The position numbers and the translations under genes are program-made. From Streptomyces sp. WMMC940 (GTDB taxonomy: Bacteria > Actinomycetota > Actinomycetes > Streptomycetales > Streptomycetaceae), in NCBI RefSeq assembly GCF_027460265.1, contig NZ_JAPZBC010000001.1:186001-250000 (forward strand): a DNA stretch of 64,000 nt. Reading direction: 5' to 3'. The notes below the pieces were generated by a model that worked only from the letters and a program-made list of their open reading frames with translations, was not told the DNA's origin and ran no database searches. Shown piece by piece: positions 8,900 to 18,913 of the stretch; position 1 is the first letter of the stretch; each line of letters begins with the position of its first letter.

Positions 8900-9145
8900 G
8901 TGGTGCATGCGACCAGGCCCCCCGACCAGCGCCTCCAACTGGGGGCCGCACTCCGCGCACTACGGCAGGCCAAAGGCATGACAACGACCCAGGCAGCGGC
9001 CTCCCTGCTGGTCTCCCAACCGAAAATCTCCAGCATGGAAAACGGCCGGCGGCGCATCAGCCCGCGCGACGTCCGCGACCTCTGCAAGATCTACGGAGTA
9101 CAGGACCAGCGCACCGTCGACGTCCTCATCGGGATGGCCGGATGA
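8900..9145 (+). CDS. Short XRE-type helix-turn-helix protein, probably truncated
   Basis: This 81-aa protein is little more than one Cro/C1-type helix-turn-helix (LGAALRALRQAKGMTTTQAAASLLVSQPKISSMENGRR). It matches the N-terminus of the large Streptomyces XRE-DUF5753 regulators, which are about 280 aa. Here a stop follows directly after VDVLIGMAG, where the DUF5753 half should begin, and no trace of that half was seen downstream. GTG at 8900 is chosen because GGAGG lies 7 nt upstream. It may be a decayed regulator, or it may still bind DNA as a stand-alone domain. Confidence 0.6.
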   Translation: MVHATRPPDQRLQLGAALRALRQAKGMTTTQAAASLLVSQPKISSMENGRRRISPRDVRDLCKIYGVQDQRTVDVLIGMAG

Positions 9146-9428
9146 GGCCCCGGAGGCCTGCTGTTCCCTTCCTCCGGTGGCGTCCCGCCATGCGGTGCAG
9201 CCGATCAGGGCATCGGAATTCGCAGGTCGGCGACGGTGGTTCCGGCAGACCGCGGGTTCAACGCACTTCGGCCGGTAGCCGTCCTGTCCCGTCAGCAGGG
9301 GGTCCGCGTCCCGGCCGCACGACGGACACGTCCAGAACCCGGCTTGCCTCGCTCCCCCCTGCACGACAGCCGGCACGAGCACGGACGGTGACCGACTGCC
9401 GCGTGGTGTCCGCCGGGTGGCGAGCGCG

Positions 9429-9755
9429 TCAGCGGCCGAGGGCGTCGCGCAGCTGCTGCTTGTTCATGCTGGAGCGGCCCTCGATGTTCTTCTTCTTGGC
9501 CTCTTCGTAGAGCTGGTCCCTCGTGGGCCCCTGGGAGCCGGAGTGGGAGCGTTCCCCGCCCCGCTGGTAGGCGGACTTCGGATCACGCGTAGAGGTCCTG
9601 CTGGAGGACTTCGCCTCCCCCGACCGTGCCCGTTCCTTGTTGACCGTGCGTGCGGCGATCTCCTTCGCACGGCTCTCGGACGCGCCGCGCTGTTCGGCAC
9701 CTTCCTTGATGTGCTCGTACTGACGCTCGCGCTTCTTGCTCGACCCTGCCGGCAT
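9429..9755 (-). CDS. Small basic protein of the 'plasmid stabilization' type with Rho-N/SAP-like C-terminus
   Basis: Highly charged 108-aa protein. Its N-terminus is MPAGSSKKRERQYEHIKEG, with a conserved middle (SRAKEIAARTVNKERARSGE). A C-terminal LYEEAKKKNIEGRSSMNKQQLRDAL resembles the helix-extended-helix of Rho N-terminal/SAP domains. Streptomyces genomes carry many copies annotated as plasmid stabilization proteins, but no function is demonstrated. Its composition suggests nucleic-acid binding. It appears monocistronic. Confidence 0.75.
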   Translation of the reverse strand: MPAGSSKKRERQYEHIKEGAEQRGASESRAKEIAARTVNKERARSGEAKSSSRTSTRDPKSAYQRGGERSHSGSQGPTRDQLYEEAKKKNIEGRSSMNKQQLRDALGR

Positions 9756-10415
9756 GACGCCTCATTCCTTCCTGGTCCGGGCGGCTGCGTGACCCGGGTA
9801 CCCGGCAGCGTCTCCCTCGACGCCGCCGTCGGCCCTTTCCCACTCCACACCGGTCGGCCACGGTCCGCTACCCGGACCCTCACGGTGCTCTCCCGACCCT
9901 CACCGCCCGGCCCGGAGACGCTGACGAACCAACTCACCGGCGCGCGCAGCTCACCCCCTGCACCGTCTGGGCTCCCAGGTCGGCCGATGGATGGTACGGC
10001 CCCGCAGCAGCGTCGTCCGCGACGCCCTGGAGGGACCTGCACGCCACGGCCCGGACTGGACCGCGATCGCCCGTCCGTGCCGTGTCGCTTCCTCGTTCGC
10101 GGCACGTCCGGGCCACGGCCGCGGGTCGCGCTCGACCGAGAAGGCACTCGAACGCGGCTTCAGCGACCCCCACGCCGTCGAACGGGTGCGCCCGGGTGCG
10201 AACGGCCGGCCGTCGACGTCTGCTGGAAGCAGGCGGCCTCGGACGGACCGCGCAGACCGGTGGGCGGCACTCACCGGTCGGCACGGGCACCGCGTGCGTG
10301 ACGAGTCGCCGCCAGGGGCACACGGACAGGGGTACACGGTTCCGTGAGCACCGCCCGGGAACGCGTTCGGCCACGGCCAGGACGCCGGCGAGTCGTGAGC
10401 GAGGAGGTCGCCGGC
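9756..10415. other. Gene-poor interval (660 bp) upstream of the formate dehydrogenase operon
   Basis: No convincing gene on either strand. Open frames here are low-quality arginine/proline-rich shadows. It presumably holds the promoter of the fdh genes; I could not pick a specific one with confidence. Confidence 0.35.
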
Positions 10416-11462
10416 ATGACGGACGACAGCACCGCGGAAGGGGCCGGGACGGGCAAGGAGGCGGCCCATGACGGCCTGCTGTCCGGTCCGCAGCCCGACG
10501 TGGCGCGAGCGGCCGGGTACACCGGCCACCCGCCGCGCATGGGCTTCTTCACCGACAGCTCCGTGTGCATCGGGTGCAAGGCGTGCGAGGTGGCGTGCAA
10601 GGAGTGGAACGCGATCCCGGAGGACGGTCTGGAACTGACCGGCATGTCCTACGACAACACCCGGGGACTCGGCGCCGGCACCTGGCGGCATGTGGCCTTC
10701 GTCGAGCAGCGCAAGCCGCTGGGCGGTCAGGAGCCCGGCGTCGACCATGAGAACGTCGACGTCTTCACCGCCGCCACGAACCTGGGCCTCTCCCCCTCGT
10801 CCCCCGGCCCGGACGCCACGGCCCCGGAGCCCGGCTCCGCCCCTGCGGACGCGCCCGCAGGGGCGATCTCCCCCGTCGCGCCCGACGGACGCACCGAACT
10901 GCGCTGGCTGATGTCCTCCGACGTGTGCAAGCACTGCACACACGCGGCCTGCCTCGACGTCTGCCCGACCGGGTCGCTCTTCCGCACCGAGTTCGGCACG
11001 GTGGTCGTCCAGGAGGACATCTGCAACGGCTGCGGCTACTGCATTCCGGCCTGCCCGTACGGCGTGATCGACCAGCGCCCCGGCGACGGCCGCGCCTGGA
11101 AGTGCACCATGTGCTACGACCGCCTCGGCGTCGGCATGGAACCGGCCTGCGCCAAGGCGTGCCCCACCGACTCCATCCAGTTCGGCCCCCTGGACGAGTT
11201 GCGGGAGCGGGCGGCGGCCCGGGTCACGCACCTGCACGCGGCCGGCGTCACGGACGCACGTCTGTACGGCGAGGACCCGCGGGACGGCGTCGGCGGTGAC
11301 GGCGCCTTCTTCCTGCTGCTGGACGAGCCCGAGGTCTACGGGCTGCCGCCCGACCCGGTCGTCACCACCCGCGATCTGCCCGCGATGTGGCGGCACGCGG
11401 CGGCAGCCGCCGCCTCGCTCGCCGCGATGGCCGCCGTCAGTTTCGCCAGGAGGCAGCGATGA
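10416..11462 (+). CDS. fdhB: Formate dehydrogenase iron-sulfur (beta) subunit
   Basis: Electron-transfer subunit of 348 aa with four [4Fe-4S]-type cysteine groups: CIGCKACEVACK, CKHCTHAACLDVC, CNGCGYCIPACPYGVI and CTMCYDRL...CAKAC. These pass electrons from the molybdopterin site of the catalytic subunit to the membrane subunit. The ATG at 10416 has a textbook GAGGAGG 8 nt upstream and is preferred to a GTG at 10344. An Ala/Pro-rich insert lies between the first and second cysteine groups. The stop overlaps the next gene by 4 bp (ATGA), so the two subunits are co-translated. Confidence 0.92.
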   Translation: MTDDSTAEGAGTGKEAAHDGLLSGPQPDVARAAGYTGHPPRMGFFTDSSVCIGCKACEVACKEWNAIPEDGLELTGMSYDNTRGLGAGTWRHVAFVEQRKPLGGQEPGVDHENVDVFTAATNLGLSPSSPGPDATAPEPGSAPADAPAGAISPVAPDGRTELRWLMSSDVCKHCTHAACLDVCPTGSLFRTEFGTVVVQEDICNGCGYCIPACPYGVIDQRPGDGRAWKCTMCYDRLGVGMEPACAKACPTDSIQFGPLDELRERAAARVTHLHAAGVTDARLYGEDPRDGVGGDGAFFLLLDEPEVYGLPPDPVVTTRDLPAMWRHAAAAAASLAAMAAVSFARRQR

Positions 11463-12505
11463 GCGGGGCCGACGTCACCCGGAACGGGCTGGAAGGCGCG
11501 CGCCCCGGCCGCGACGCCCCGACGGGCGCCGATGCCGGGCGCCGGAGGCGGCGCCGTGGACACGGCGAGCGGGCGATGGTGCCCGACGTGGAGTTCTCCT
11601 CGTACTACGGCAGGCCGATCCTGAACCGGCCGACGTGGAAGCCGTTGGACGTCGCGGGCTATCTCTGCCTCGGCGGACTCGCGGGGGCGTCCTCCCTGCT
11701 GGCCGCAGGCGGCCACGTCACGGGCAGGCCGGGCCTGGCCCGCGCCGCGAAACTCGGCGCGGCCGGAGCGATCTCCGTGTCGCTGGCGGCGCTGGTGCAC
11801 GACCTGGGGCGTCCCGCCCGCTTCCTGAACATGCTGCGCGTCTTCAAGCCCACCTCCCCCCTGAACCTGGGTTCGTGGCTGCTGGCCGGCTACGCCCCGC
11901 TCACGATGGCCGCCGCTGCCGCCGACGTAGCAGGCCGCCACCGGATCGTCGGTGGCGCCGCCACGGCGGGCGCCGCCGCCCTCGGCCCGGCCGTCGCCAC
12001 CTACACCGCCGTGCTGCTGTCCGACACCGCGGTCCCGTCGTGGCACGAGGGGCACCGCGAGATGCCGTTCGTCTTCGCCGGCTCGGCCGCCACCGCGGCC
12101 GCCGGGCTCGCGCTGGCCTGCGCGCCATTGCGGGAGTCCGGCCCGGCGCGCCGGCTGGCGGTCCTCGGCGCGGGACTGGAACTGGGTGCGTTCCGGCTGA
12201 TGAAACGGCGCATGGGCCTGGCCGCCGAGCCGTACGGACTGGGCAGGCAGCGATGGCAGTTGCGCTCGGCCGAGGTGCTCACCGCCGGCGGTGCCGTGCT
12301 GGCGGCGTACGCGGGCCGCCGGGACGGCGCGGACGGCCGGGCGCGGCTGCTCGCCGCGACGGCCGGCACGGCCCTGCTGGCCGGTTCGGCAGCCCTGCGG
12401 TTCGGCGTGTTCCATGCGGGCGTGGCCTCGGCCGAGGACCCGAAGTACACCGTCGTACCGCAGCGGGAACGTCTGGAGGCGCGGGCACGCCCCGACGGCC
12501 GCTGA
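11459..12505 (+). CDS. nrfD: NrfD/PsrC-family membrane subunit of formate dehydrogenase
   Basis: Polytopic membrane protein of 348 aa that anchors the complex and probably passes electrons to the quinone pool. After an Arg-rich N-terminus comes the family signature SSYYGRPILNRPTWK. A series of hydrophobic helices follows, with the conserved LVHDLGRPARFLNMLRVFKP and NLGSWLL motifs and SWHEGHREMPFVFAG. The ATG overlaps the fdhB stop, and AGGAGG precedes it. The C-terminal helices are less conserved. Confidence 0.88.
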   Translation: MSGADVTRNGLEGARPGRDAPTGADAGRRRRRRGHGERAMVPDVEFSSYYGRPILNRPTWKPLDVAGYLCLGGLAGASSLLAAGGHVTGRPGLARAAKLGAAGAISVSLAALVHDLGRPARFLNMLRVFKPTSPLNLGSWLLAGYAPLTMAAAAADVAGRHRIVGGAATAGAAALGPAVATYTAVLLSDTAVPSWHEGHREMPFVFAGSAATAAAGLALACAPLRESGPARRLAVLGAGLELGAFRLMKRRMGLAAEPYGLGRQRWQLRSAEVLTAGGAVLAAYAGRRDGADGRARLLAATAGTALLAGSAALRFGVFHAGVASAEDPKYTVVPQRERLEARARPDGR

Positions 12506-12524
12506 CCGGTCGGTTCGGCTCCTT

Positions 12525-12548
12525 GATTCGGCGTCGGCCTGTGGGGTA
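12525..12548 (+). promoter_or_regulatory. Candidate SigB-type promoter before fdhA
   Basis: GATT at 12525-12528, 14 nt, then GGGTAC at 12543-12548 fits the Streptomyces SigB-like consensus (GNNT-N14-16-GGGTAY). It would give a transcript starting near 12555, about 125 nt before the fdhA ATG. The -10 hexamer lies inside the first unit of the tandem repeat at 12531-12592. The consensus is short, so this is a suggestion only. Confidence 0.35.
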
Positions 12549-12592
12549 CTCGCCGCGACCGGGCGTCGGCCTGCGGGGTACTCGCCGCGACC
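12531..12592 (+). repeat. Tandem duplication, two ~30-bp units
   Basis: Units at 12531-12560 and 12563-12592 are identical over 30 bp except for one T/C difference, separated by GG. Each contains GGGGTACTCGCCGCGACC. The repeat sits in the only real gap (12506-12681) of the formate dehydrogenase operon and may duplicate a regulatory site. Confidence 0.85.
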
Positions 12593-12681
12593 GTCGGACA
12601 GGCGCGAGCAGCGGATGCCGTGCCCACCCGGCTGCGGGAGAATCAGCCGAGAGGGGCGTGGAGGACGAAAGGGCAGACGAC

Positions 12682-15600
12682 ATGGGCGTGCGCACCTGGA
12701 TCGACTCCTGGCCGGTCTACCGTCAGCTCAAGGGGACGGACCCCCTGGGCCGCGGGGCCGCCGCCAAGAGCGGCACCAGCGCGCGGCTCATTCCCCGGGT
12801 CGCCTCGGCGGACCGCGTGGTGAGGTCGATCTGCCCGTACTGCGCCGTGGGCTGCGGCCAGAACGTGTATGTCCAGGGCGAGCGGGTCACGCAGATCGAG
12901 GGCGACCCCGACTCCCCCATCTCCCGGGGCCGCCTGTGCCCCAAGGGCTCGGCCAGCCTCCAGCTGACCACCGGCGGCGCCCGCGAGCACCATGTCCTGT
13001 ACCGGCGCCCGTGCGGCACCGAGTGGGAGCGGCTCGACCTCGACACGGCCATGGACATGATCGCCGACCGGGTCATCGAGGCGCGCCGGGCGGGCTGGCA
13101 GTGGGAGGTCGACGCAACCCGCACCCGGCGCACCCTCGGCATCGCGAGCCTGGGCGGGGCCACGCTGGACAACGAGGAGAACTACCTCATCAAGAAGCTG
13201 TTCACCGCCCTCGGAGCAGTGCAGATCGAGAACCAGGCGCGTGTTTGACACTCCTCCACCGTTCCCGGTCTGGGAACCTCGTTCGGCCGCGGCGGCGCGA
13301 CCACCTTCCAGCAGGACCTGCAGAACTCCGACTGCATCGTCATCCAGGGCTCCAACATGGCCGAGTGCCATCCGGTCGGGTTCCAGTGGGTGATGGAGGC
13401 GAAGGCCCGGGGCGCGAAGGTGATCCACGTCGACCCGCGGTTCACCCGGACCAGCGCTCTGGCCGACGTCCACGTGCCGCTGCGCGCGGGCTCGGACATC
13501 GCCTTCCTCGGCGGGATCATCAATCATGTCCTGAGCAACGACCAGTACTTCCGTGACTACGTGGTGGCCTACACCAACGGCCCCGTCGTGCTGCGGGAGG
13601 ACTTCCGCGACACCGAGGACCTCGACGGCGTCTTCTCCGGCCTCGACCTCGAGACCCGCAGCTACGACAACACCAGTTGGCAGTACGCCGGTGCGGAGGT
13701 CCAGGCGGCCTCGGGCGAGCGCGACCAGCTGTACGACAAACGCACCGGCGAGAGCAGTGCGGTGACGGAGGCGGCGCGCGGCGAGGCCCATGGCGCGGGC
13801 GGCGCGGACGCGGGCGAGGGCGCACCCGAACGCGACGAGACGCTCTCCCATCCGCGCTGCGTGTTCCAGGTCCTCAAGCGCCACTACGCCCGGTACACGC
13901 CCGAAATGGTGGAGGAGATCTGCGGCGTCCCACAGGAGCTGTTCCACCAGGTGTGTGAACTGGTCACCGGGAACTCCGGGCGCGATCGCACCACCGCGTT
14001 CGCCTACGCGGTCGGCTGGACGCAGCACACCGTCGGCGTCCAGTACATCCGCGCGGCCGCCGTCCTGCAGAGCCTGCTGGGCAACATCGGCCGGCCCGGC
14101 GGTGGCATCCTCGCCCTGCGCGGGCACGCCTCCATCCAGGGCTCGACGGACATCCCGACGCTGTTCAACCTGCTGCCCGGCTACATTCCGATGCCGCACG
14201 CCCACCACCAGCAGGACCTGGACTCCTTCGTGCGGGCCGACGCGGCCCACAAGGGCTACTGGGGCAACATGCGGACGTACCTGGTCAGCCTGCTCAAGGC
14301 CTACTGGGGTGAGGCCGCGACCGCGGAGAACGACTTCTGCTTCGACTACCTGCCGCGACTGACCGGCTCGCACTCCACCTACGAGACGGTGATGGCGCAA
14401 CTCCACGGCACCTGCAAGGGCTACTTCCTCATGGGGGAGAACCCCGCGGTCGGGTCCGCCGACGCGAAGATGCAGCGCCTGGGCATGGCCAACCTGGACT
14501 GGCTCGTCGTACGGGACTTCTCCCTCATCGAGTCGGCCACCTGGTGGCGGGACGGCCCGGAGATCGAGACGGGCGAGCTGAGTACCGAGGACATCCGTAC
14601 CGAGGTGTTCTTCCTGCCGGCCGCCGCGCACACCGAGAAGGACGGCAGCTTCACCAACACCCAGCGCCTGCTGCAATGGCACCACCAGGCCGTCGAGCCG
14701 TCGGGCGAGGCGCGCAGCGACCTGTGGTTCACCTACCACCTCGGACGGATCATCAGGCGGAAGCTGGCCGCGTCGACCGACCCCGTGGACCGGCCCGTGC
14801 TGGACCTCGTCTGGGACTATCCGACGAAGGGCGCACTCGCCGAGCCCGACGCCGAAGCCGTCCTCGCCGAGATCAACGGCCATGACGCCGAGGGCGAACC
14901 GCTGGCCTCGTACGAGGACCTGCGCGACGACGGCTCCACGGCCTGCGGCTGCTGGATCTACTGCGGCGTCTACGCCGGCGGCGTCAACCAGGCGGCCCGC
15001 CGCGAGCCGGGCGAGCAGCAGAACTGGGTGGCGAACGAGTGGGGATGGGCCTGGCCCGCCAACCGCCGCATCCTGTACAACCGCGCCTCCGCCGATCCGG
15101 ACGGCAGGCCCTGGAGCGAACGCAAGGCACTGGTGTGGTGGGACGCGGAGCGGGGTGAATGGACCGGTCACGACATCGCCGACTTCAAGAAGGACACGTC
15201 GCCCGACCACCGGCCGCCGCGCGGCGCGACCGGGCCCGAGGCCCTGTCGGGCACCGACCCGTTCATCATGCAGGGCGACGGCAAGGCCTGGCTCTATGTG
15301 CCGTCCGGCCTCACGGACGGCCCGTTGCCCACGCACTACGAGCCGCAGGACTCGCCGTTCCCGAACCTGCTGTACGGCCGGCAGCGGAACCCGGTACGAC
15401 ATCTGCTGCCACCGCATCGGGACAACCGCTACCAGCCCAGCGGCACCGAGCCCGGCTCGGAGGTGTTCCCCTACGTGGCCACCACCTACCGGCTGACCGA
15501 ACACCACACCGCGGGCGGCATGTCCCGCTGGCAGCCCTACCTGGCGGAACTGCAACCGGAGTTCTTCTGCGAGGTCTCCCCCGAACTCGCCGCCGAGCGC

Positions 15601-15942
15601 GGCCTGGAGCACACGGGCTGGGCGACGATCGTCAGCGCCCGCAACGTGATCGAGGCACGGGTGCTGGTCACGGATCGTGTGCCGCCCCTGACCGTGCACG
15701 GCCGCCCCCTGCACCAGGTCGGCCTGCCCTACCACTGGGGGCCGAACGGCTTCAGTACCGGAGACGCCGCCAACGAGTTGCTGCACATGGCCCTCGACCC
15801 CAACACCCAGATCCAGGAGTCCAAGGCGTTCGCCGTCGACATCCAGCCGGGGCGCCGGCCCAGGGGCCCGGCGGCGGTGCGGCTGGTGCGCGACTACCGG
15901 GACCGGGCCGGCATCGACGAACGCACGGGCACGGAGCCCTGA
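12682..15942 (+). CDS. fdhA: Selenocysteine-containing formate dehydrogenase catalytic (alpha) subunit
   Basis: Molybdopterin oxidoreductase of 1086 aa when the in-frame TGA at 13246-13248 is read as selenocysteine 189. It oxidises formate to CO2. The N-terminal [4Fe-4S] motif is C51-P-Y-C54-x3-C58 with C86 (GRLCPKG). The context around the recoded codon, NQARV-U-HSSTVPGLGTSFGRGG, is the conserved active site of FdhG/FdhN-type enzymes, where Sec ligates Mo/W. Downstream come the NTP-cofactor domains and a C-terminal molydopterin-dinucleotide domain (LHQVGLPYHWG). ATG at 12682 follows a weak GAAAGGG. A SECIS hairpin and the sel genes nearby support recoding. A stop-based annotation would wrongly split the gene. 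Confidence 0.95.
13246..13285 (+). promoter_or_regulatory. Bacterial SECIS element
   Basis: Directly after the TGA, a perfect stem GTTCCC (13261-13266) and GGGAAC (13272-13277) closes the five-base loop GGTCT. The loop begins 18 nt after the UGA. From memory, both the GGUCU apical loop and this spacing match the E. coli fdhF SECIS that SelB recognises. It lies inside the coding region, as bacterial SECIS elements do. Confidence 0.9.
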
Positions 15943-15949
15943 CCGGACC

Positions 15950-16969
15950 TCAGGTGAGGACCACGGAGCGCTCCCGCAGCGGCACGAGTTCCCCGACCAC
16001 CGGTGCTCCGGGGACCTCCCCGGCCACGAGCAGCCCGCCCGAGGTCTGCGCGTCGGCCAGGAGCAGCCGGGTGTCCTCGTCCGCGTGCCCGAAGTCCGTG
16101 AAGGGCGCGACCCAGTCCAGGTTCCGCCGGGTCCCTCCGCTGACGTAACCGTCCCGGACGGCTTCCCGTGCCCCGTCGAGGTACGGCACGGCGGCGGTGT
16201 CGACCACCGCGGTCACACCCGAGGCGCGGGCCAGCTTGTGCAGGTGGCCGAGGAAGCCGAAGCCGGTGACATCGGTGGCACAGGTCGCGCCCGCGCGCAG
16301 AGCCGCGGCCGACGCGTCGCGGTTGAGCGCCACCATCGTGGCCACCGCCTGTCCGAACCGTTCGCCGGTGGCCTTGTGACGGTTGTTCAGCACGCCCAGG
16401 CCCAGGGGCTTGGTCAGCGACAGCGGCATGCCCGGCCGGCCCGCGTCGTTGCGCAGCAGGCGCGCCGGATCGGCCAGACCGGTGACGGCCATGCCGTACT
16501 TGGGCTCCGGGTCGTCCACGCTGTGCCCGCCCCCCACATGGCAGCCCGCCTCGTCGGCGACGTCGAGCCCGCCGCGCAGCACCTCGCGGGCCAGGTCCAA
16601 CGGCAGCACATCGCGCGGCCAGGCCAGGAGATTGACGGCGAGAAGCGGACGGCCGCCCATCGCGTACACGTCGGAGAGCGCGTTGGCCGCGGCGATGCGC
16701 CCCCAGTCGTACGGGTCGTCCACGACCGGGGTGAAGAAGTCCGCCGTGGAGACCACCACCCGGTCCGGCGCGCCGCCCGCGTCTGGCAGGGTGACGACGG
16801 CCGCGTCGTCACCGGTGGCCGGCCCGACCAGGAGGGTGCTGTCACCCGCGGTCGTCGTCGACCCGTCCAGCCCGCGCAGGACGTCCTCCAGCTCGCCGGG
16901 CGGGAGCTTGCACGCACAGCCGCCGCCGTGGGCGAACTGCGTCAGGCGCACGGGTGTTTCACGTGTCAT
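15950..16969 (-). CDS. selD: Selenide, water dikinase (selenophosphate synthetase)
   Basis: Enzyme of 339 aa making selenophosphate from selenide and ATP, the selenium donor for Sec-tRNA synthesis. The N-terminal catalytic motif GGGCACK gives C18 and K21, equivalent to the essential Cys and Lys of the family, so this copy uses Cys rather than Sec. PurM-like ATP-binding features follow (DDAAVVTLPD, NALSDVYAMGGRPLLAVN, GGHSVDDPEPKYGMAVTG). The ATG at 16969 has GGAGG 6 nt upstream. It is convergent with fdhA, with only 7 bp between their stops, and divergent from the tRNA-Sec gene. Confidence 0.95.
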   Translation of the reverse strand: MTRETPVRLTQFAHGGGCACKLPPGELEDVLRGLDGSTTTAGDSTLLVGPATGDDAAVVTLPDAGGAPDRVVVSTADFFTPVVDDPYDWGRIAAANALSDVYAMGGRPLLAVNLLAWPRDVLPLDLAREVLRGGLDVADEAGCHVGGGHSVDDPEPKYGMAVTGLADPARLLRNDAGRPGMPLSLTKPLGLGVLNNRHKATGERFGQAVATMVALNRDASAAALRAGATCATDVTGFGFLGHLHKLARASGVTAVVDTAAVPYLDGAREAVRDGYVSGGTRRNLDWVAPFTDFGHADEDTRLLLADAQTSGGLLVAGEVPGAPVVGELVPLRERSVVLT

Positions 16970-17019
16970 GCCGTCCTCCGGTTGTGGGTCTGGCCCCTCC
17001 GGTAGCCTGGGCGGGCGAT

Positions 17020-17112
17020 GGAGGCGTGTGGGCGCCTGGTGGCCCTCCCGGTCTTCAAAACCGAGGTGTCCGAGGATCTCGGGCAGGCGGGTTCGATTCC
17101 CGTCCGCCTCCG
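17020..17112 (+). tRNA. selC: tRNA-Sec (anticodon TCA)
   Basis: 93-nt tRNA gene with the features of bacterial tRNA-Sec. The acceptor GGAGGCG pairs with CGCCTCC and the discriminator is G. The anticodon loop CTTCAAA has TCA at 17055-17057. There is a long variable arm with stem CCGAG/CTCGG, and the T loop is GTTCGATTC. The 3' CCA is not encoded. It overlaps the antisense 3' end of selB. It reads the UGA of the fdhA message together with SelB and the SECIS. Confidence 0.95.
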
Positions 17113-18913
17113 CTCTCCGCGTCCGGCCGACAACGCCGACGCTGGCCGTCCACGCGTTCGGTGTGCCCCTGGGCGTCCAGGAACTCCAGCAGCGGCACGG
17201 CAACCCGGCGCGTGGTGTCGAGGGCTCGGCGGGCCTCGCTGAGCGTGAACGGCTGCGGCAGTTGCCGCAGTACGACGGTCGCCCGTACGTCGGCGTCCGG
17301 GAGCAGCACGATTCCGTCGCCGACCCGCAGGAGGGCGCCCGCCGCGACCGCGGCGGCCAGGGTCTTGCGGGTCAGCCCCAGCTCGACCAGCCGGCCCGCC
17401 TCCGGGGCGCGGAACGGCGCCCGCGCCAGCTCCCGCCCCAGCGCCTGCACGGCTCTCCGGACGGGCGGCGGCAGCGTGGGCCGAAGGTCTCCGGGGCCGT
17501 ACAACCGCCCCTGACTGCCGCGCAGTCTGCCCGATGTCCGGGCCAGGGCATCGACCAGGGACCTGTCGGGCAGGCCGAGCAACCGGCGGGCCGCCTCGGT
17601 GGGCAGACCGGGCTCCAGCGGGTGCTCGGTGCCATGGCGTTCGACCTCGGTCTCCAGGCGGTCCCGCAGTGCCGCCCAGTGGTCCGGGTCGGCCAGCCAG
17701 TCACCGGTGACCGGCGTATCGGGGGCGGGCACGCCCATCGCCGCCAGCTCGGAGCCGCGGACGAGTCCGCGCCGGCGCAGTTCCGCCGCGCCGTCCGGGC
17801 GGCCGGTCAGGTGCGCGAGCTCGGCCGCCCGGACGCGAGCCGCTCCCCGCCGGGTCAGCCTGGGCGGCCGTACGTCCAGAACGGTCGCCCCGCACGGCGT
17901 GCGCCCGCCGCCCGGATCCCGCAGAACGGACCGGTCGCCCACCCGCAGGGGCAGCGACCGGGTCAGGGTCAGCCTGGCCGTGTCCGGACCGACCGGGCGG
18001 ACGGTCACCGGCACCGCGGCGGTCCCGACGTGCAGAGTGAGCGTCCGGGGCAGGTCCTCGGCCGGCGCTCCGCAGACCCGGACGTCGATCAGATCGGTGA
18101 GCAGCCAGCGGTCCGGTGTCAGCAGCACCTGCCCCCGGCGCAGCACACCGTCGGTGGTGCCGTGCACGTTGACCGCCACACGCGCCACGCCGCTCACGGC
18201 GCGGACGTCCTCGTGCAGGCACTGCAGGCCGCGCACTCTCAGCACGGTCGTGCCGCCCCCCGCGACCAGACGGTCGCCCACGCGCAGGGTGCCCGCGCCC
18301 AGGGTGCCGGTGACGACCGTGCCGTGACCGCGCACGGTGAAGGCGCGGTCCAGCCACAGCCGCACATCCGCGTCGGCCGGCGGGACGGGCAGTGCGTGGC
18401 TCAACTTGGCGAGTTCCCAACGGAGTCGGTCCAGTCCGGCTCCGGTCGGCGCGCTCACGGCGACGGACGGAACGGTGCCGAGCGAGGTGGCGGCCATGCG
18501 TGCGACGGCGTCCGCGCGCACCGGCTCGGGGTCGGCCAGGTCGCTGCGGCTCACCGCGAGCACGGCGTGCCGCACTGCGAGGGCGTCCAGGATCTCCAGG
18601 TGTTCCTGCGACTGCGGCTGCCAACCCTGGTCGGCCGCCACGACGAACAGCACGGCCGGCACGGGCCCGACACCTGCCAGCATGGTGGCGACGAACCGCT
18701 CGTGTCCGGGTACGTCCACGAAGGCGAGGTGCTCCCCGGCGGAGCCACCGGATGCGCTCGGGTCGAGCCGCGTCCATACGAACCCCAGGTCGAGGGTGAG
18801 CCCCCGGCGCCGCTCCTCCTCGAAACGGTCGGGTTCCATTCCGGTCAGCGCCCGCACCAGGGCGGACTTTCCGTGGTCGACGTGCCCTGCGGTGGCCAGT
18901 ACCCGCACGTGGG

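Noticed and set aside
13246..13248. The TGA in fdhA read as a nonsense mutation or frameshift
   Set aside because: Both sides stay in the same frame, the residue context is the known Sec active site, a SECIS hairpin follows, and selA/B/C/D are adjacent.
12643..15786. A 1047-codon open frame antisense to fdhA
   Set aside because: It is the antisense shadow of a high-GC gene, lacks any domain or ribosome binding site, and runs straight through the SECIS region. The forward gene is unambiguous.
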